From positions 1-56,563 of the forward strand of contig VSNT01000006.1 in assembly GCA_009774465.1 (NCBI GenBank): DNA of 56,563 bases. Reading direction: 5' to 3'. The position numbers and the translations under genes are program-made. The notes beneath the pieces are model-generated. The model was not told where the DNA came from. It made no database searches and worked only from the letters and a program-made list of their open reading frames with translations. Positions 23,739-31,276 of the stretch are shown here, in pieces. The stretch comes from Lachnospiraceae bacterium (lineage in GTDB: Bacteria > Bacillota_A > Clostridia > Lachnospirales > Lachnospiraceae). How positions within the stretch are numbered: position 1 is the first letter of the stretch; every line of letters starts with the position of its first letter.

Positions 23739-26004
23739 CAGTGATGGGGGTATGTGGAAAGATTATTTATCCGGTTATATAAAAAACAATCGTTCTTCGG
23801 GCTTATCAGTCAAACTTGCAGCGTTTATTTCGGCATTGCTTTTATCATTATTATTGGGACTGTTTTATAACGCATGGAAGTATGAGGTAGAAAGAATTGA
23901 ATTGGAAGAAGGCGCCTGGCAGGGGCAGATCGTTGGAGAACTTGCTCTGGCGGATATAGAAACCATAAAAAATTTTGCCAATGTAAAAGATGTGGTGATA
24001 AGTGAAAAGGAAAGAGGGGAAACGACAGCAGATATTTATTTTGAGGATTATGAAAAAGTTCTTTCCGATATGCCCCGTATTGCGGAACAGATTGGAGTTT
24101 CACCGGAAAAGGTGGTCATAAACTATCCACTTTTGGCGATGTACTTAATCCGCAGTGAAGGGGACAGCGCCCCAAGACTTCTGTTTCCCATGTTTATTCT
24201 GATAACTGTACTGGCATCATTTTCATTGATTGTAATTATACACAATTCCTTTGCAGTTTCCATGAACGCAAGGATTCATCAGTTTGGTATTTTTTCCAGC
24301 GTCGGAGCCACTCCAAAGCAGATTCGGACATGTCTTTTGCAGGAAGCGGCCGCACTTTGTACCGGACCGGTTCTGCTGGGAAATTTGATTGGCATTGCAG
24401 GAAGCATGGGACTGACGCAGTTAATAAACATGTTGGGAAATGATGTTTCAGGAAGGCATAAGGCAGTTTTCGGATATCATCCGCTGGTTCTTGCACTGAC
24501 GCTTTTCATTACAATGGTGACCATATGGATTTCCGCATGGCTGCCAGCTGAGAAATTGAGCAGACTGACGCCTCTTGAAGCGATTAGAAATACCGGAGAG
24601 CTGCAGTTAAAGCGCAGGAAAAATTCTTATCTGCTCACACTTTTATTTGGGGTGGAAGGAGAACTGGCCGGCAATGCGTTAAAAGCACAGCGAAAAGCTC
24701 TGCGGACAGCTTCCCTTTCTCTTATATTTTCATTTATGGCTTATACAATTATGCAGTGCTTTTTTGCAACCTCAGAAATCAGTACAAGGGAGACTTATTT
24801 TGAAAGGTATCAGGATGCATGGGATATTATGGTAACAGTCAAAGATGTTCAAGTGGATAATTTTGATAAAGGAAAAGAAATTCAAAGTCTTGCCGGTGTG
24901 GAAAGCGCTGTTGTGTATCAAAAAGCAATGGCAGGAAGAATTATTTCAGAGAAAGAAATCAGCGAGGAGATGAAAGCCCTGGGTGGCTTTTCCCATGCCT
25001 CTGAAAAATATGTAACAAAAGTGGATGATGGCTGGCTGGTAAATGCTCCGATTATAATACTGGATGATAACAGTTTTTCAGATTATTGTGAGCAGATCGG
25101 CATCACGCCCCGGTTTGACGGAGCAATCGTAAGAAATCTGATTCGGGATGTAACAAATCCTGATTTCAGGCATCTTAAGTTTATGCCTTATATCAAAACA
25201 TGTAATGCCGGGGAACAGGATGTGAGTGTTCTTTTTAAGAAAGATGACCAGGCATTGCCAAATACTAAGGAGCAGTCCATAAATGAAAAAGTGTCTGCCC
25301 GGATTCCTGTTTTGTCTTACACGCAGGAGGTTCCGGTTTTAAGAGAGGAATATGCAACTCTTGATTATTATGAACTGGTGCATTTTATTCCGGTGTCCTT
25401 ATGGAAAGAAATCAAGGAGCAAATAGGGGGAATGGAGGAAGATATGTATATCCGCGTCCTGGGTGAAGAAAATGTGACGCTGGAAGAGTTGAATGCATTG
25501 CAGGATCAGATTAGTCAGATTATGGGAGAAACATATACACTGGATGTGGAAAATAGAATTCAGGAATACAGGGATAACAAGAAGCAGATTCAGGGAATGA
25601 AAATGATATTTGGAGGCTTTTGCATGCTGCTTGCTGTGATTGGAATTGGAAATGTTTTTTCCAACACACTGGGGTTTGTGCAGCAAAGGAAGAGAGAATT
25701 TGCAAGGTATATGTCCGTTGGGCTGACGCCGAAAGGAATTCGTAAGATGTTTTGTGTTGAAGCATTGGCAATAGCGCTTCGTCCGGTTTTGATTACGCTT
25801 CCGCTGGCGGTTATTATAGTGGGATATATGCTTAAGATGAGTTATCTTGGAGTGGAGGAGTTTATGGCGGAGGCACCATTTGCCCCGATTGCTGTTTTCA
25901 TGTTGTCTATTTTGGGATTTATTGCACTGGCTTATTATTTTGCCTGGAGGAATGTACGCAGAATCAGTCTGGCGCAGGTTCTTAGGGATGATACGATGAT
26001 GTAA
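23731..26004 (+). CDS. FtsX-family ABC permease (BceB-like)
   Basis: A 757-residue permease with an N-terminal membrane segment (about 28-48), a first FtsX core (about 150-290: FSLIVIIHNSFAVSMNARIHQFGIFSSVGATPKQI), a middle helix near 330, a large extracellular domain (about 350-620) and a second FtsX core (about 625-757: VQQRKREFARYMSVGLTPKGI). The duplicated core and big external domain match BceB-like transporters. A second candidate start exists at 23752. It ends at a strong terminator (26031-26066) and is the last gene of the module. Confidence 0.9.
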   Translation: MHDSDGGMWKDYLSGYIKNNRSSGLSVKLAAFISALLLSLLLGLFYNAWKYEVERIELEEGAWQGQIVGELALADIETIKNFANVKDVVISEKERGETTADIYFEDYEKVLSDMPRIAEQIGVSPEKVVINYPLLAMYLIRSEGDSAPRLLFPMFILITVLASFSLIVIIHNSFAVSMNARIHQFGIFSSVGATPKQIRTCLLQEAAALCTGPVLLGNLIGIAGSMGLTQLINMLGNDVSGRHKAVFGYHPLVLALTLFITMVTIWISAWLPAEKLSRLTPLEAIRNTGELQLKRRKNSYLLTLLFGVEGELAGNALKAQRKALRTASLSLIFSFMAYTIMQCFFATSEISTRETYFERYQDAWDIMVTVKDVQVDNFDKGKEIQSLAGVESAVVYQKAMAGRIISEKEISEEMKALGGFSHASEKYVTKVDDGWLVNAPIIILDDNSFSDYCEQIGITPRFDGAIVRNLIRDVTNPDFRHLKFMPYIKTCNAGEQDVSVLFKKDDQALPNTKEQSINEKVSARIPVLSYTQEVPVLREEYATLDYYELVHFIPVSLWKEIKEQIGGMEEDMYIRVLGEENVTLEELNALQDQISQIMGETYTLDVENRIQEYRDNKKQIQGMKMIFGGFCMLLAVIGIGNVFSNTLGFVQQRKREFARYMSVGLTPKGIRKMFCVEALAIALRPVLITLPLAVIIVGYMLKMSYLGVEEFMAEAPFAPIAVFMLSILGFIALAYYFAWRNVRRISLAQVLRDDTMM

Positions 26005-26030
26005 GTTTGAGCTGATATGCTTGATAAATT

Positions 26031-26066
26031 TAAGGCTGGCCGCTCAGCCAGCCTTAAGTGTTTTTC
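26031..26066 (+). terminator. Bidirectional terminator after the BceAB-like module
   Basis: Perfect 10-bp stem TAAGGCTGGC (26031-26040)/GCCAGCCTTA (26047-26056), 6-base loop, then GTGTTTTT on the plus strand. It overlaps the stop codon of the convergent retron reverse transcriptase at 26054. Confidence 0.8.
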
Positions 26067-27280
26067 TGGGCAGAATAGTCATTTCTTATTTTTCTAAATG
26101 TATCAAGTAAAGGAATAAATAAAGAAAAATCTATTTCTTCATAATGAGAAAGAACATATTTTGACAAAATATCTTTATTGTAAAAACTGGATTTGTCTTC
26201 CTTTCCGGTACGGTCAAATTTACGTCCGCCTATTTCCATATTAAGAATATCTTTGCCAAGTAAATCCTCTATTTCTCCTGAAGTTTCAGAAGGGGCAAGA
26301 GGCACAACCTGCACGTATAAATTGCCAATAAGATGCAGGTATAGTTCTTTTCGCAGAGTCTTTTCTCTTTGCGCTGCTTCTTCCTGCGCCTCTTTTTTGC
26401 TTTTTTTATCAGATTTAACGGTTCCGATAAATTTCTTTACAGGCTTTTCGCTTTTATCCTTATTTTCAAATTCATTATCAAAAAGCAAAATAACAGGCTG
26501 ATGCATGTTAAGGTTGTATTTTTCGCGAAAATGCCTGTAATAATTTATATGTGTTCTGCCTGAACCTGTGTACATATTATAGATATTCTGCATGGTATCT
26601 GCACCATCCACATTAAAATCAAAAAAGTAGCTTAACTTGCTGCTCCTGTGCAGAAATGAAAGGTTGTAAATCCACTGGTTATCCTTTTTTTCAATCAGAT
26701 CGGGGTATTGCAGATACATTTTCCGCAGTGCACTTTTTATGTAGAGAATATCTGTTTTTCCCTCGGTTACAATTAAGGGTTTGGAATTAATGCAAAAGTT
26801 TTTATAGAATAAAAATTCCTGATACTTTTTCTCACGATGATTTAAGGATATGGCGGAGTGCTTTTCTCCATCGTGTGAATTGTTGTATTTTTCTATCTGG
26901 TCAATAAAGGAAAAACGTCCCTCAAGCTGGCTGATAGTGCCATCTTCCCCATTGATGGTAAAGAAACCGTTTGTATACAGACTATGTGCCATTGCCTGTG
27001 TATTTTTGTAATATTCCCGCTTAATGCTGATTTTATTATTAACGATAAGTCCGGTAACTTCCTGGCGGCTGTCGTTATAAAGAAGGCGCGTCTTTTCTTC
27101 GTTAATCTGAAACCCCGCCCGAAGGATTTCGCCGGACAAATCCTTATAAAAAGCATCATAGTGTTCAATAAAATGTTTGTCATTGGTGGAAAAGGTCATA
27201 TCGTCCGCATAGCGGGTATAATTTAGTTTATAACGTTTCGCTATGCTTAATAAATGCATATCCATAATGTTGCATATCAT
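26054..27280 (-). CDS. Retron reverse transcriptase, C-terminal part with TOPRIM domain (frameshifted)
   Basis: A 408-residue frame completing the reverse transcriptase whose N-terminal half ends at 27277. Residues 21-31 hold the catalytic YADD (YTRYADDMTFS) and 75-77 the VTG motif (QEVTGLIVNN), both characteristic of retron RTs. A C-terminal TOPRIM domain follows: VTEGKTDILYIK at 171-182 (Glu173) and LLFDNEFEN at 265-273 (acidic DNE). RT fused to TOPRIM is the architecture of retron Ec67 (Eco2), where the fusion needs no separate effector. The two frames together give about 575 residues, close to that family. The start ATG overlaps the upstream stop as ATGA, so coupled translation is possible, but an RT split between motifs B and C would probably be inactive. 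Confidence 0.88.
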   Translation of the reverse strand: MICNIMDMHLLSIAKRYKLNYTRYADDMTFSTNDKHFIEHYDAFYKDLSGEILRAGFQINEEKTRLLYNDSRQEVTGLIVNNKISIKREYYKNTQAMAHSLYTNGFFTINGEDGTISQLEGRFSFIDQIEKYNNSHDGEKHSAISLNHREKKYQEFLFYKNFCINSKPLIVTEGKTDILYIKSALRKMYLQYPDLIEKKDNQWIYNLSFLHRSSKLSYFFDFNVDGADTMQNIYNMYTGSGRTHINYYRHFREKYNLNMHQPVILLFDNEFENKDKSEKPVKKFIGTVKSDKKSKKEAQEEAAQREKTLRKELYLHLIGNLYVQVVPLAPSETSGEIEDLLGKDILNMEIGGRKFDRTGKEDKSSFYNKDILSKYVLSHYEEIDFSLFIPLLDTFRKIRNDYSAQKNT

Positions 27281-27786
27281 ATTTGTGATAATGGGAGAAG
27301 TGGGGGGGGGCCCTGTGGCAAGGCGCCTTTATAGCATGTGAGCTGGGCAATAACAGTAGCCACTTCTTCTGTCATTCCCCAAAAGAAATTTTTCATAAAA
27401 AAACCTCTTACCCGTCCAAAATGGAATGAGTCAAAAAAGTTTTTCAGGTCTATATTTAAAACATACCGTTTCCTGACATGCCGCATGGAATTGGTAACAA
27501 TGCTTTTGCTTTTTTGAAACGCATGGGAAATATTGGTCTGAATCTGATTTTCCTTCCAGATTTTCACCTGATAGTTCCACAAAGCATCTGCCAGTTTCCT
27601 TTGAACCTGTTTTAAATCATCATTGGGAGCGTTGATGGTTCTTTCACCACCGCATTTTTTAGGAATAGAAAAAGTCGAGTACATGGTATCGACTTTTTGA
27701 ATATAAAGTATATAGGTTAATTTTCCCCGCTTGATTCCAAGAAAGTCAGCAAGATCATTTCTTGTGCATACATCTTCAAGATTCAT
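27277..27786 (-). CDS. Retron reverse transcriptase, N-terminal part (frameshifted)
   Basis: A 169-residue frame with a GGAGGAT ribosome site. The N-terminal helical segment (LADFLGIKRGKLTYILY) is typical of retron RTs. Residues 94-103 carry the retron NxxxH element (SIVTNSMRH), 112-120 RT motif A (IDLKNFFDS, Asp113) and 156-159 the start of motif B (LPQG). The normal continuation 'xPTSPIITN' is present but in the next frame: the run of nine C (minus strand) at 27302-27310 shifts the frame, and translation ends 15 residues later. Seven or ten C would restore one protein of about 575 residues. The candidate msr-msd RNA lies immediately upstream. Confidence 0.88.
   Translation of the reverse strand: MNLEDVCTRNDLADFLGIKRGKLTYILYIQKVDTMYSTFSIPKKCGGERTINAPNDDLKQVQRKLADALWNYQVKIWKENQIQTNISHAFQKSKSIVTNSMRHVRKRYVLNIDLKNFFDSFHFGRVRGFFMKNFFWGMTEEVATVIAQLTCYKGALPQGPPPLLPLSQI
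27302..27310. other. Homopolymer G9 tract at the retron frameshift
   Basis: Nine consecutive G on the plus strand, next to CCC, inside RT motif B. With seven or ten bases the RT-TOPRIM protein reads through with motif QGPPTSPIITN. Slippage (phase variation), mutation or a base-calling error would all look like this. Confidence 0.85.
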
Positions 27787-27805
27787 GAATTTATCCTCCG
27801 TAAAT

Positions 27806-27932
27806 GCGTGTGGCTACTCCTTTTGCCGATTATAAGATACAGGTTAACAGAGTATTATATACCGGGGCGCAGATGTCCCTGACATTTTCATCAAAGCCTG
27901 CGATACACAGGCCAAAAATCTAGCCACACGCT
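27806..27932 (-). ncRNA. Candidate retron msr-msd RNA
   Basis: The region upstream of the RT is bounded by perfect 11-bp inverted repeats, TAGCCACACGC (27921-27931) and GCGTGTGGCTA (27806-27816), the expected a1/a2 pair. Read on the minus strand, a GCCTG/CAGGC hairpin (27896-27912, 7-base loop) follows a1, as in msr. Then come a small ATGTC/GACAT hairpin (27873-27885) and a long imperfect stem-loop (27825-27868) suitable as the msd. A promoter (27939-27967) would start transcription at about 27932, right at a1. The RT start codon is 20 bases after a2. A G just after a1 (CTAG) is a possible branching nucleotide. Folding was done by eye. Confidence 0.78.
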
Positions 27933-27938
27933 TTATTT

Positions 27939-27967
27939 ATTATACTGATTTTCATATCAAAAAACAA
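27939..27967 (-). promoter_or_regulatory. Promoter of the retron operon
   Basis: On the minus strand, TTGTTT (27962-27967), 17-base spacer, TATAAT (27939-27944). The predicted start, 6-7 bases downstream, coincides with the first base of the a1 repeat, so RNA and RT are probably one transcript. Confidence 0.65.
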
Positions 27968-28043
27968 TAGTGGAAAACCCGGCAGAAAAGGTATAAAATA
28001 TCTTTGTTACAGTATAAATAATATTACGAGGGAGGAAGTTTAT

Positions 28044-28721
28044 ATGCAGTACAAGTTAATTGGTAATACCATGCCGGCAGTGGAGGTAACATTTGATGCA
28101 CCGGGAGAATCTATGTACACTCAGTCTGGAGGAATGGCCTGGATGACAGAGGGAGTTTCTATGGATTCCAACATGAAAGGCGGTTTTGGAAAGAGCATTG
28201 GCAGGATGTTTTCAGGAGAATCTTTGTTTATGGCAACCTATAAGGCGGAGCGTGCCGGAAGCATGGTAGCTTTTGCGTCTACGGTTCCGGGAGAAATCCT
28301 TCCTGTTGATGTGAGTGCAGGCGGTTTGATCTGCCAGAAAGGAGCATTCCTTTGTGCGGAAGAGACGGTAAACTTAAATGTAGCTTTTACCAAAAAGTTT
28401 TCCGCAGGACTGTTTGGCGGCGAGGGATTTATCCTGCAGGATATTAACGGAAGGGGAATGGTATTTTTAGAGATTGACGGAGATAAGGTAGAAAAGAATC
28501 TGGCTCCCGGTGAAGTGATAAAAGTTGACACGGGAAATGTGGTAGGATTTGAAAAGACCGTAAAATATGAAATAGAAACGGTGAAGGGATTAAAAAATAT
28601 CTTTTTAGGCGGCGAAGGATTGTTTTTAACGAAACTGACCGGTCCGGGCAGGGTAATACTCCAGACACAAAACTTCAATGAGTTCGCAGGACGGATTGTG
28701 GGAATGATGCCCTCGAGATAA
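28044..28721 (+). CDS. TIGR00266/AIM24 family protein
   Basis: A 225-residue protein with ribosome site GGGAGGAAG. Its glycine-rich beta-strand repeats match the TIGR00266 (AIM24-like) family: MAWMTEGVSMDSNMKGG, ESLFMATYKAE, GEILPVDVSAGGLICQKGAFL, FGGEGFILQDINGRG and GEGLFLTKLTGPGRVILQT. The length fits a complete member. The fold is a beta-helix/TRAP-like barrel; the function in bacteria is not established. It is divergent from the retron and appears to be a single gene ending at the hairpin at 28754. Confidence 0.88.
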   Translation: MQYKLIGNTMPAVEVTFDAPGESMYTQSGGMAWMTEGVSMDSNMKGGFGKSIGRMFSGESLFMATYKAERAGSMVAFASTVPGEILPVDVSAGGLICQKGAFLCAEETVNLNVAFTKKFSAGLFGGEGFILQDINGRGMVFLEIDGDKVEKNLAPGEVIKVDTGNVVGFEKTVKYEIETVKGLKNIFLGGEGLFLTKLTGPGRVILQTQNFNEFAGRIVGMMPSR

Positions 28722-28753
28722 ATTAAAACCTGGATAAACTTAAAATAATGTTG

Positions 28754-28797
28754 AGAGGGCGTTTTTCTAAAATTTAAAGTTAGAAAAGCGCTCTTTT
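28754..28797 (+). terminator. Terminator after the TIGR00266 gene
   Basis: A continuous 16-bp stem (28754-28769 with 28781-28796, including a few G-T pairs) around an 11-base loop, with the descending arm ending in TCTTTT. It lies 30 bases after the stop codon and directly abuts the 34-bp tandem repeats. Confidence 0.75.
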
Positions 28798-28976
28798 GCG
28801 TATAATCAAAGTTTAAGACGGATATAATATTGCGTATAATCAAAGTTTGACATGGCTATAACGGTGCGTATAATCAAAGTCTAGCATGATTGTAATAGTG
28901 CGCATAATCAAAGAATATGGCATATGTAATATTGCGCATAATCAAAACTAATGTTATAATCTGCATATAATCAGAG
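28798..28976 (+). repeat. 34-bp-period tandem repeat upstream of an ATPase gene
   Basis: The element GCGTATAATCAAAG (variant GCGCATAATCAAAG) recurs at 28798, 28832, 28866, 28900 and 28934, exactly 34 bases apart, with a degenerate copy at 28963 (29 bases on). The intervening 20 bases are partly conserved too (pattern TNTRRCATGG..TGTAATA.T). The first three and last copies contain TATAAT; the fourth and fifth have CATAAT. The array ends about 16 bases before the start codon of the ATPase at 28993, so it occupies the promoter and leader. There is no CRISPR-like unique spacer pattern. Confidence 0.85.
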
Positions 28977-28992
28977 AAAAGGAAATGATGAT

Positions 28993-30351
28993 ATGGTATT
29001 AAAACGAAAAGCATATAACAAATTATTAGAGTGGAAAAAAGAGTGTCGTGGAACAAAGGCGGTTTTGCTGGAAGGTGCCAGACGGATAGGAAAGTCAACT
29101 GTATGTGAAGAATTTGGAAAAAAAGAGTATGACAGCTATATTCTTATTGATTTTGCCAAAAAAGATATTGAAATTGAAGAATATTTTTTCAAATATCTGA
29201 ATGATTTGGATACTTTTTTTATGCTTCTTTCCGCACATTATGGGGTGAGATTAGTGGAAAGAAAATCACTTATTATTTTTGATGAGGTACAGATGTTTCC
29301 GCAGGCAAGAGCAGCAATTAAGTATCTGGTTGCAGATGGAAGATATGATTTTATTGAAACAGGTTCTTTGATTTCCATTAAAGAAAATGTAAAGGATATT
29401 GTTATTCCATCAGAAGAGCGCCATATATGCATGTATCCATTAGATTTTGAAGAGTTTGCATGGGCTTTGGATGAAGAGATGCTGATAGAATATATGAAAA
29501 GCTGCTTTGAAAAAAGAGAGCCTTTGGAAAGAGCCATGCATAATAAGGCAATGCTGCTGTTTAAACAATATATGCTGGTGGGGGGAATGCCCAAGCCCAT
29601 CGTCTTATTTATAGAGGGGCATAAGGATTTTGCTAAAGCAGATAAAGAAAAACGTGATATTCTGGAATTGTACCGCAGCGATATTATGAAAATCAATGCC
29701 CAATACCGGAGTAAAGTTTTAGCCATATATGACCAGATTCCAGGGCTTTTGTCGCAGCATGAAAAACGGGTTGTTTTTAAGGAAATACAGGAGGGCTCTT
29801 ATGCGCAGCAGTACGAGGAAACGTTTTTCTGGCTGTCTGATTCAATGATATCAAATGAATGTTTTTTATGCAGTGATCCCAATGTGGGGCTTTCCATTAA
29901 TGAAAAAAGAACATATGTCAAATGTTATTTTGGCGATACAGGGCTTTTGGTAAGTCATGCATTTGACGAGAATGAATTGTTGGAGGCAGAGGTATACAAG
30001 CAGATTCTTGGTGATAAGCTTTCAATGAATGAAGGTATGCTTTATGAAAATATGATTGCGCAGATGTTGACTGCAAATGGGCATAAGCTGTATTTTTATA
30101 CAGGTTATAATGAGGAAAAGCACAGAAATGATATGGAAATTGATTTTTTGCTGTCAAATAACAGCAAGCTGAAATATAAAATTTATCCGATAGAAGTAAA
30201 GTCCGGAAAGAACTATACTACTTCGTCTTTGCTTAGGTTCAGGGAGAAATATAACGCAAGAATAGGAGAAAGCTATATTATTCATCCCAAAAATCTTACC
30301 ATTAAAGATGGGATTATCTGCATTCCTCCCTATATGACAATCTGCCTTTAA
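28993..30351 (+). CDS. AAA_14/DUF4143 ATPase with PD-(D/E)XK-like C-terminus
   Basis: A 452-residue protein preceded by AAAGGAA. Walker A is GARRIGKST (28-36), Walker B is IIFDEVQ (95-101), and a sensor-like ETGSLISIKEN occurs at 122-132. The C-terminal half contains YENMIAQML (Glu352), MEIDFLL (Asp384) and PIEVKSG (Glu401, Lys403), which together form the E...D...ExK core of a PD-(D/E)XK nuclease fold. The nuclease residues therefore look intact here, unlike the ATPase at 19814. Its expression region is the 34-bp repeat array. Function is unknown; a role in defence or mobile-element control is only a guess based on the neighbouring retron. Confidence 0.85.
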   Translation: MVLKRKAYNKLLEWKKECRGTKAVLLEGARRIGKSTVCEEFGKKEYDSYILIDFAKKDIEIEEYFFKYLNDLDTFFMLLSAHYGVRLVERKSLIIFDEVQMFPQARAAIKYLVADGRYDFIETGSLISIKENVKDIVIPSEERHICMYPLDFEEFAWALDEEMLIEYMKSCFEKREPLERAMHNKAMLLFKQYMLVGGMPKPIVLFIEGHKDFAKADKEKRDILELYRSDIMKINAQYRSKVLAIYDQIPGLLSQHEKRVVFKEIQEGSYAQQYEETFFWLSDSMISNECFLCSDPNVGLSINEKRTYVKCYFGDTGLLVSHAFDENELLEAEVYKQILGDKLSMNEGMLYENMIAQMLTANGHKLYFYTGYNEEKHRNDMEIDFLLSNNSKLKYKIYPIEVKSGKNYTTSSLLRFREKYNARIGESYIIHPKNLTIKDGIICIPPYMTICL

Positions 30352-30383
30352 TTTTAGCATAAATAAATCTTTTGCAAATGCAG

Positions 30384-31268
30384 TTACAGATTACTATTCT
30401 TCTGATTCACATTTCTCCGCAGGTAATTTCCAAGACTGGTAATACACAAAAGGGTTGCCAGAAGAAATCCGCCGGGAATTAAAATGATCCACCAGGAATT
30501 GGTCAGGAGGGCTTTTTCGGATAAAGAAAGCATACTGCCCCAGGAGATGGTTTCGATGGGCAGTCCGATTCCCATGAAACTTAAAGTAGATTCTGCAATG
30601 ATAGCGCTGCGGATGTTCATAACCACCATAAACATGATGGAGGATATAAAGTTGGGTGTTAAGTGGTTCCATAATATATGAAAAAAACTTCCGCCCATGC
30701 ATTTGGAAGCTATCACATACTCGCTGCTGCAAAGCTGCCGCACCTCTATGCGCACCACTTTTGCAATGCTCATCCAGCTGGTGATGCCAATGACAAAGGA
30801 AATACTAAGTACACTTGCTTTACCTAAAATTGCCTGAATAAGTAAGACCATTAAAAGGTTTGGCACACTAAGCAGGATTTCAGTAAGCCGCATCAGCAGG
30901 GTATCCGCCCATTGGGGGGCACTGCCGCTTACTGCACCAAACAAAATTGCAAGGAAAGTAGAGATTATGGTTGAAAAAATTCCAATCCATAAGGAAATTC
31001 TCCCTCCGGACCAGATCATGGAAAAAATATCACGCCCCATAGTATCTGTTCCAAAAAGAAATTCGCTGTTTGGAGACTGATTAAAATTACTTAAATCCAT
31101 GTAAGTGGGATCTTTCGTCATAATCAGATTACAGGCCAGACAGCCAGCCACAATAAGAAAAAGAAAAACGGTGGCAAAAACAGGTTTGCCATAATACCAG
31201 TTCTTTTTTAATGCAGGTTCCTCTTTGGGAACCTGTTTGATTCCAATAATTTCAAAGGACGTATTCAT
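30384..31268 (-). CDS. ABC permease, DppC/OppC type
   Basis: A 294-residue inner-membrane permease with an N-terminal membrane helix (about 28-48), an extracytoplasmic FLFGTDTMGRDIFSMI motif typical of DppC/OppC/NikC proteins, and five more helices. The EAA-like loop is around MGGSFFHILWNHLTPNF (normally 'EAA...G.....I...H..PN'). It starts 8 bases after the DppB-type gene, with an AGGAGC ribosome site. It is the last gene of a four-gene minus-strand importer operon (binding protein, double ATPase, B, C). No clear terminator lies in the 32 bases before the convergent ATPase gene. Confidence 0.88.
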   Translation of the reverse strand: MNTSFEIIGIKQVPKEEPALKKNWYYGKPVFATVFLFLIVAGCLACNLIMTKDPTYMDLSNFNQSPNSEFLFGTDTMGRDIFSMIWSGGRISLWIGIFSTIISTFLAILFGAVSGSAPQWADTLLMRLTEILLSVPNLLMVLLIQAILGKASVLSISFVIGITSWMSIAKVVRIEVRQLCSSEYVIASKCMGGSFFHILWNHLTPNFISSIMFMVVMNIRSAIIAESTLSFMGIGLPIETISWGSMLSLSEKALLTNSWWIILIPGGFLLATLLCITSLGNYLRRNVNQKNSNL

Positions 31269-31276
31269 AGTTGCTC

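Noticed and set aside
28238..28843. A 201-residue minus-strand frame opposite the TIGR00266 gene
   Set aside because: It is antisense to a clearly conserved protein and includes the terminator hairpin; its composition is Pro/Ser/Thr-rich and has no family resemblance.
28798..28976. CRISPR array
   Set aside because: The period is regular (34 bases), but the conserved core is only 14 bases, the 'spacers' are themselves partly conserved, and there are no cas genes.
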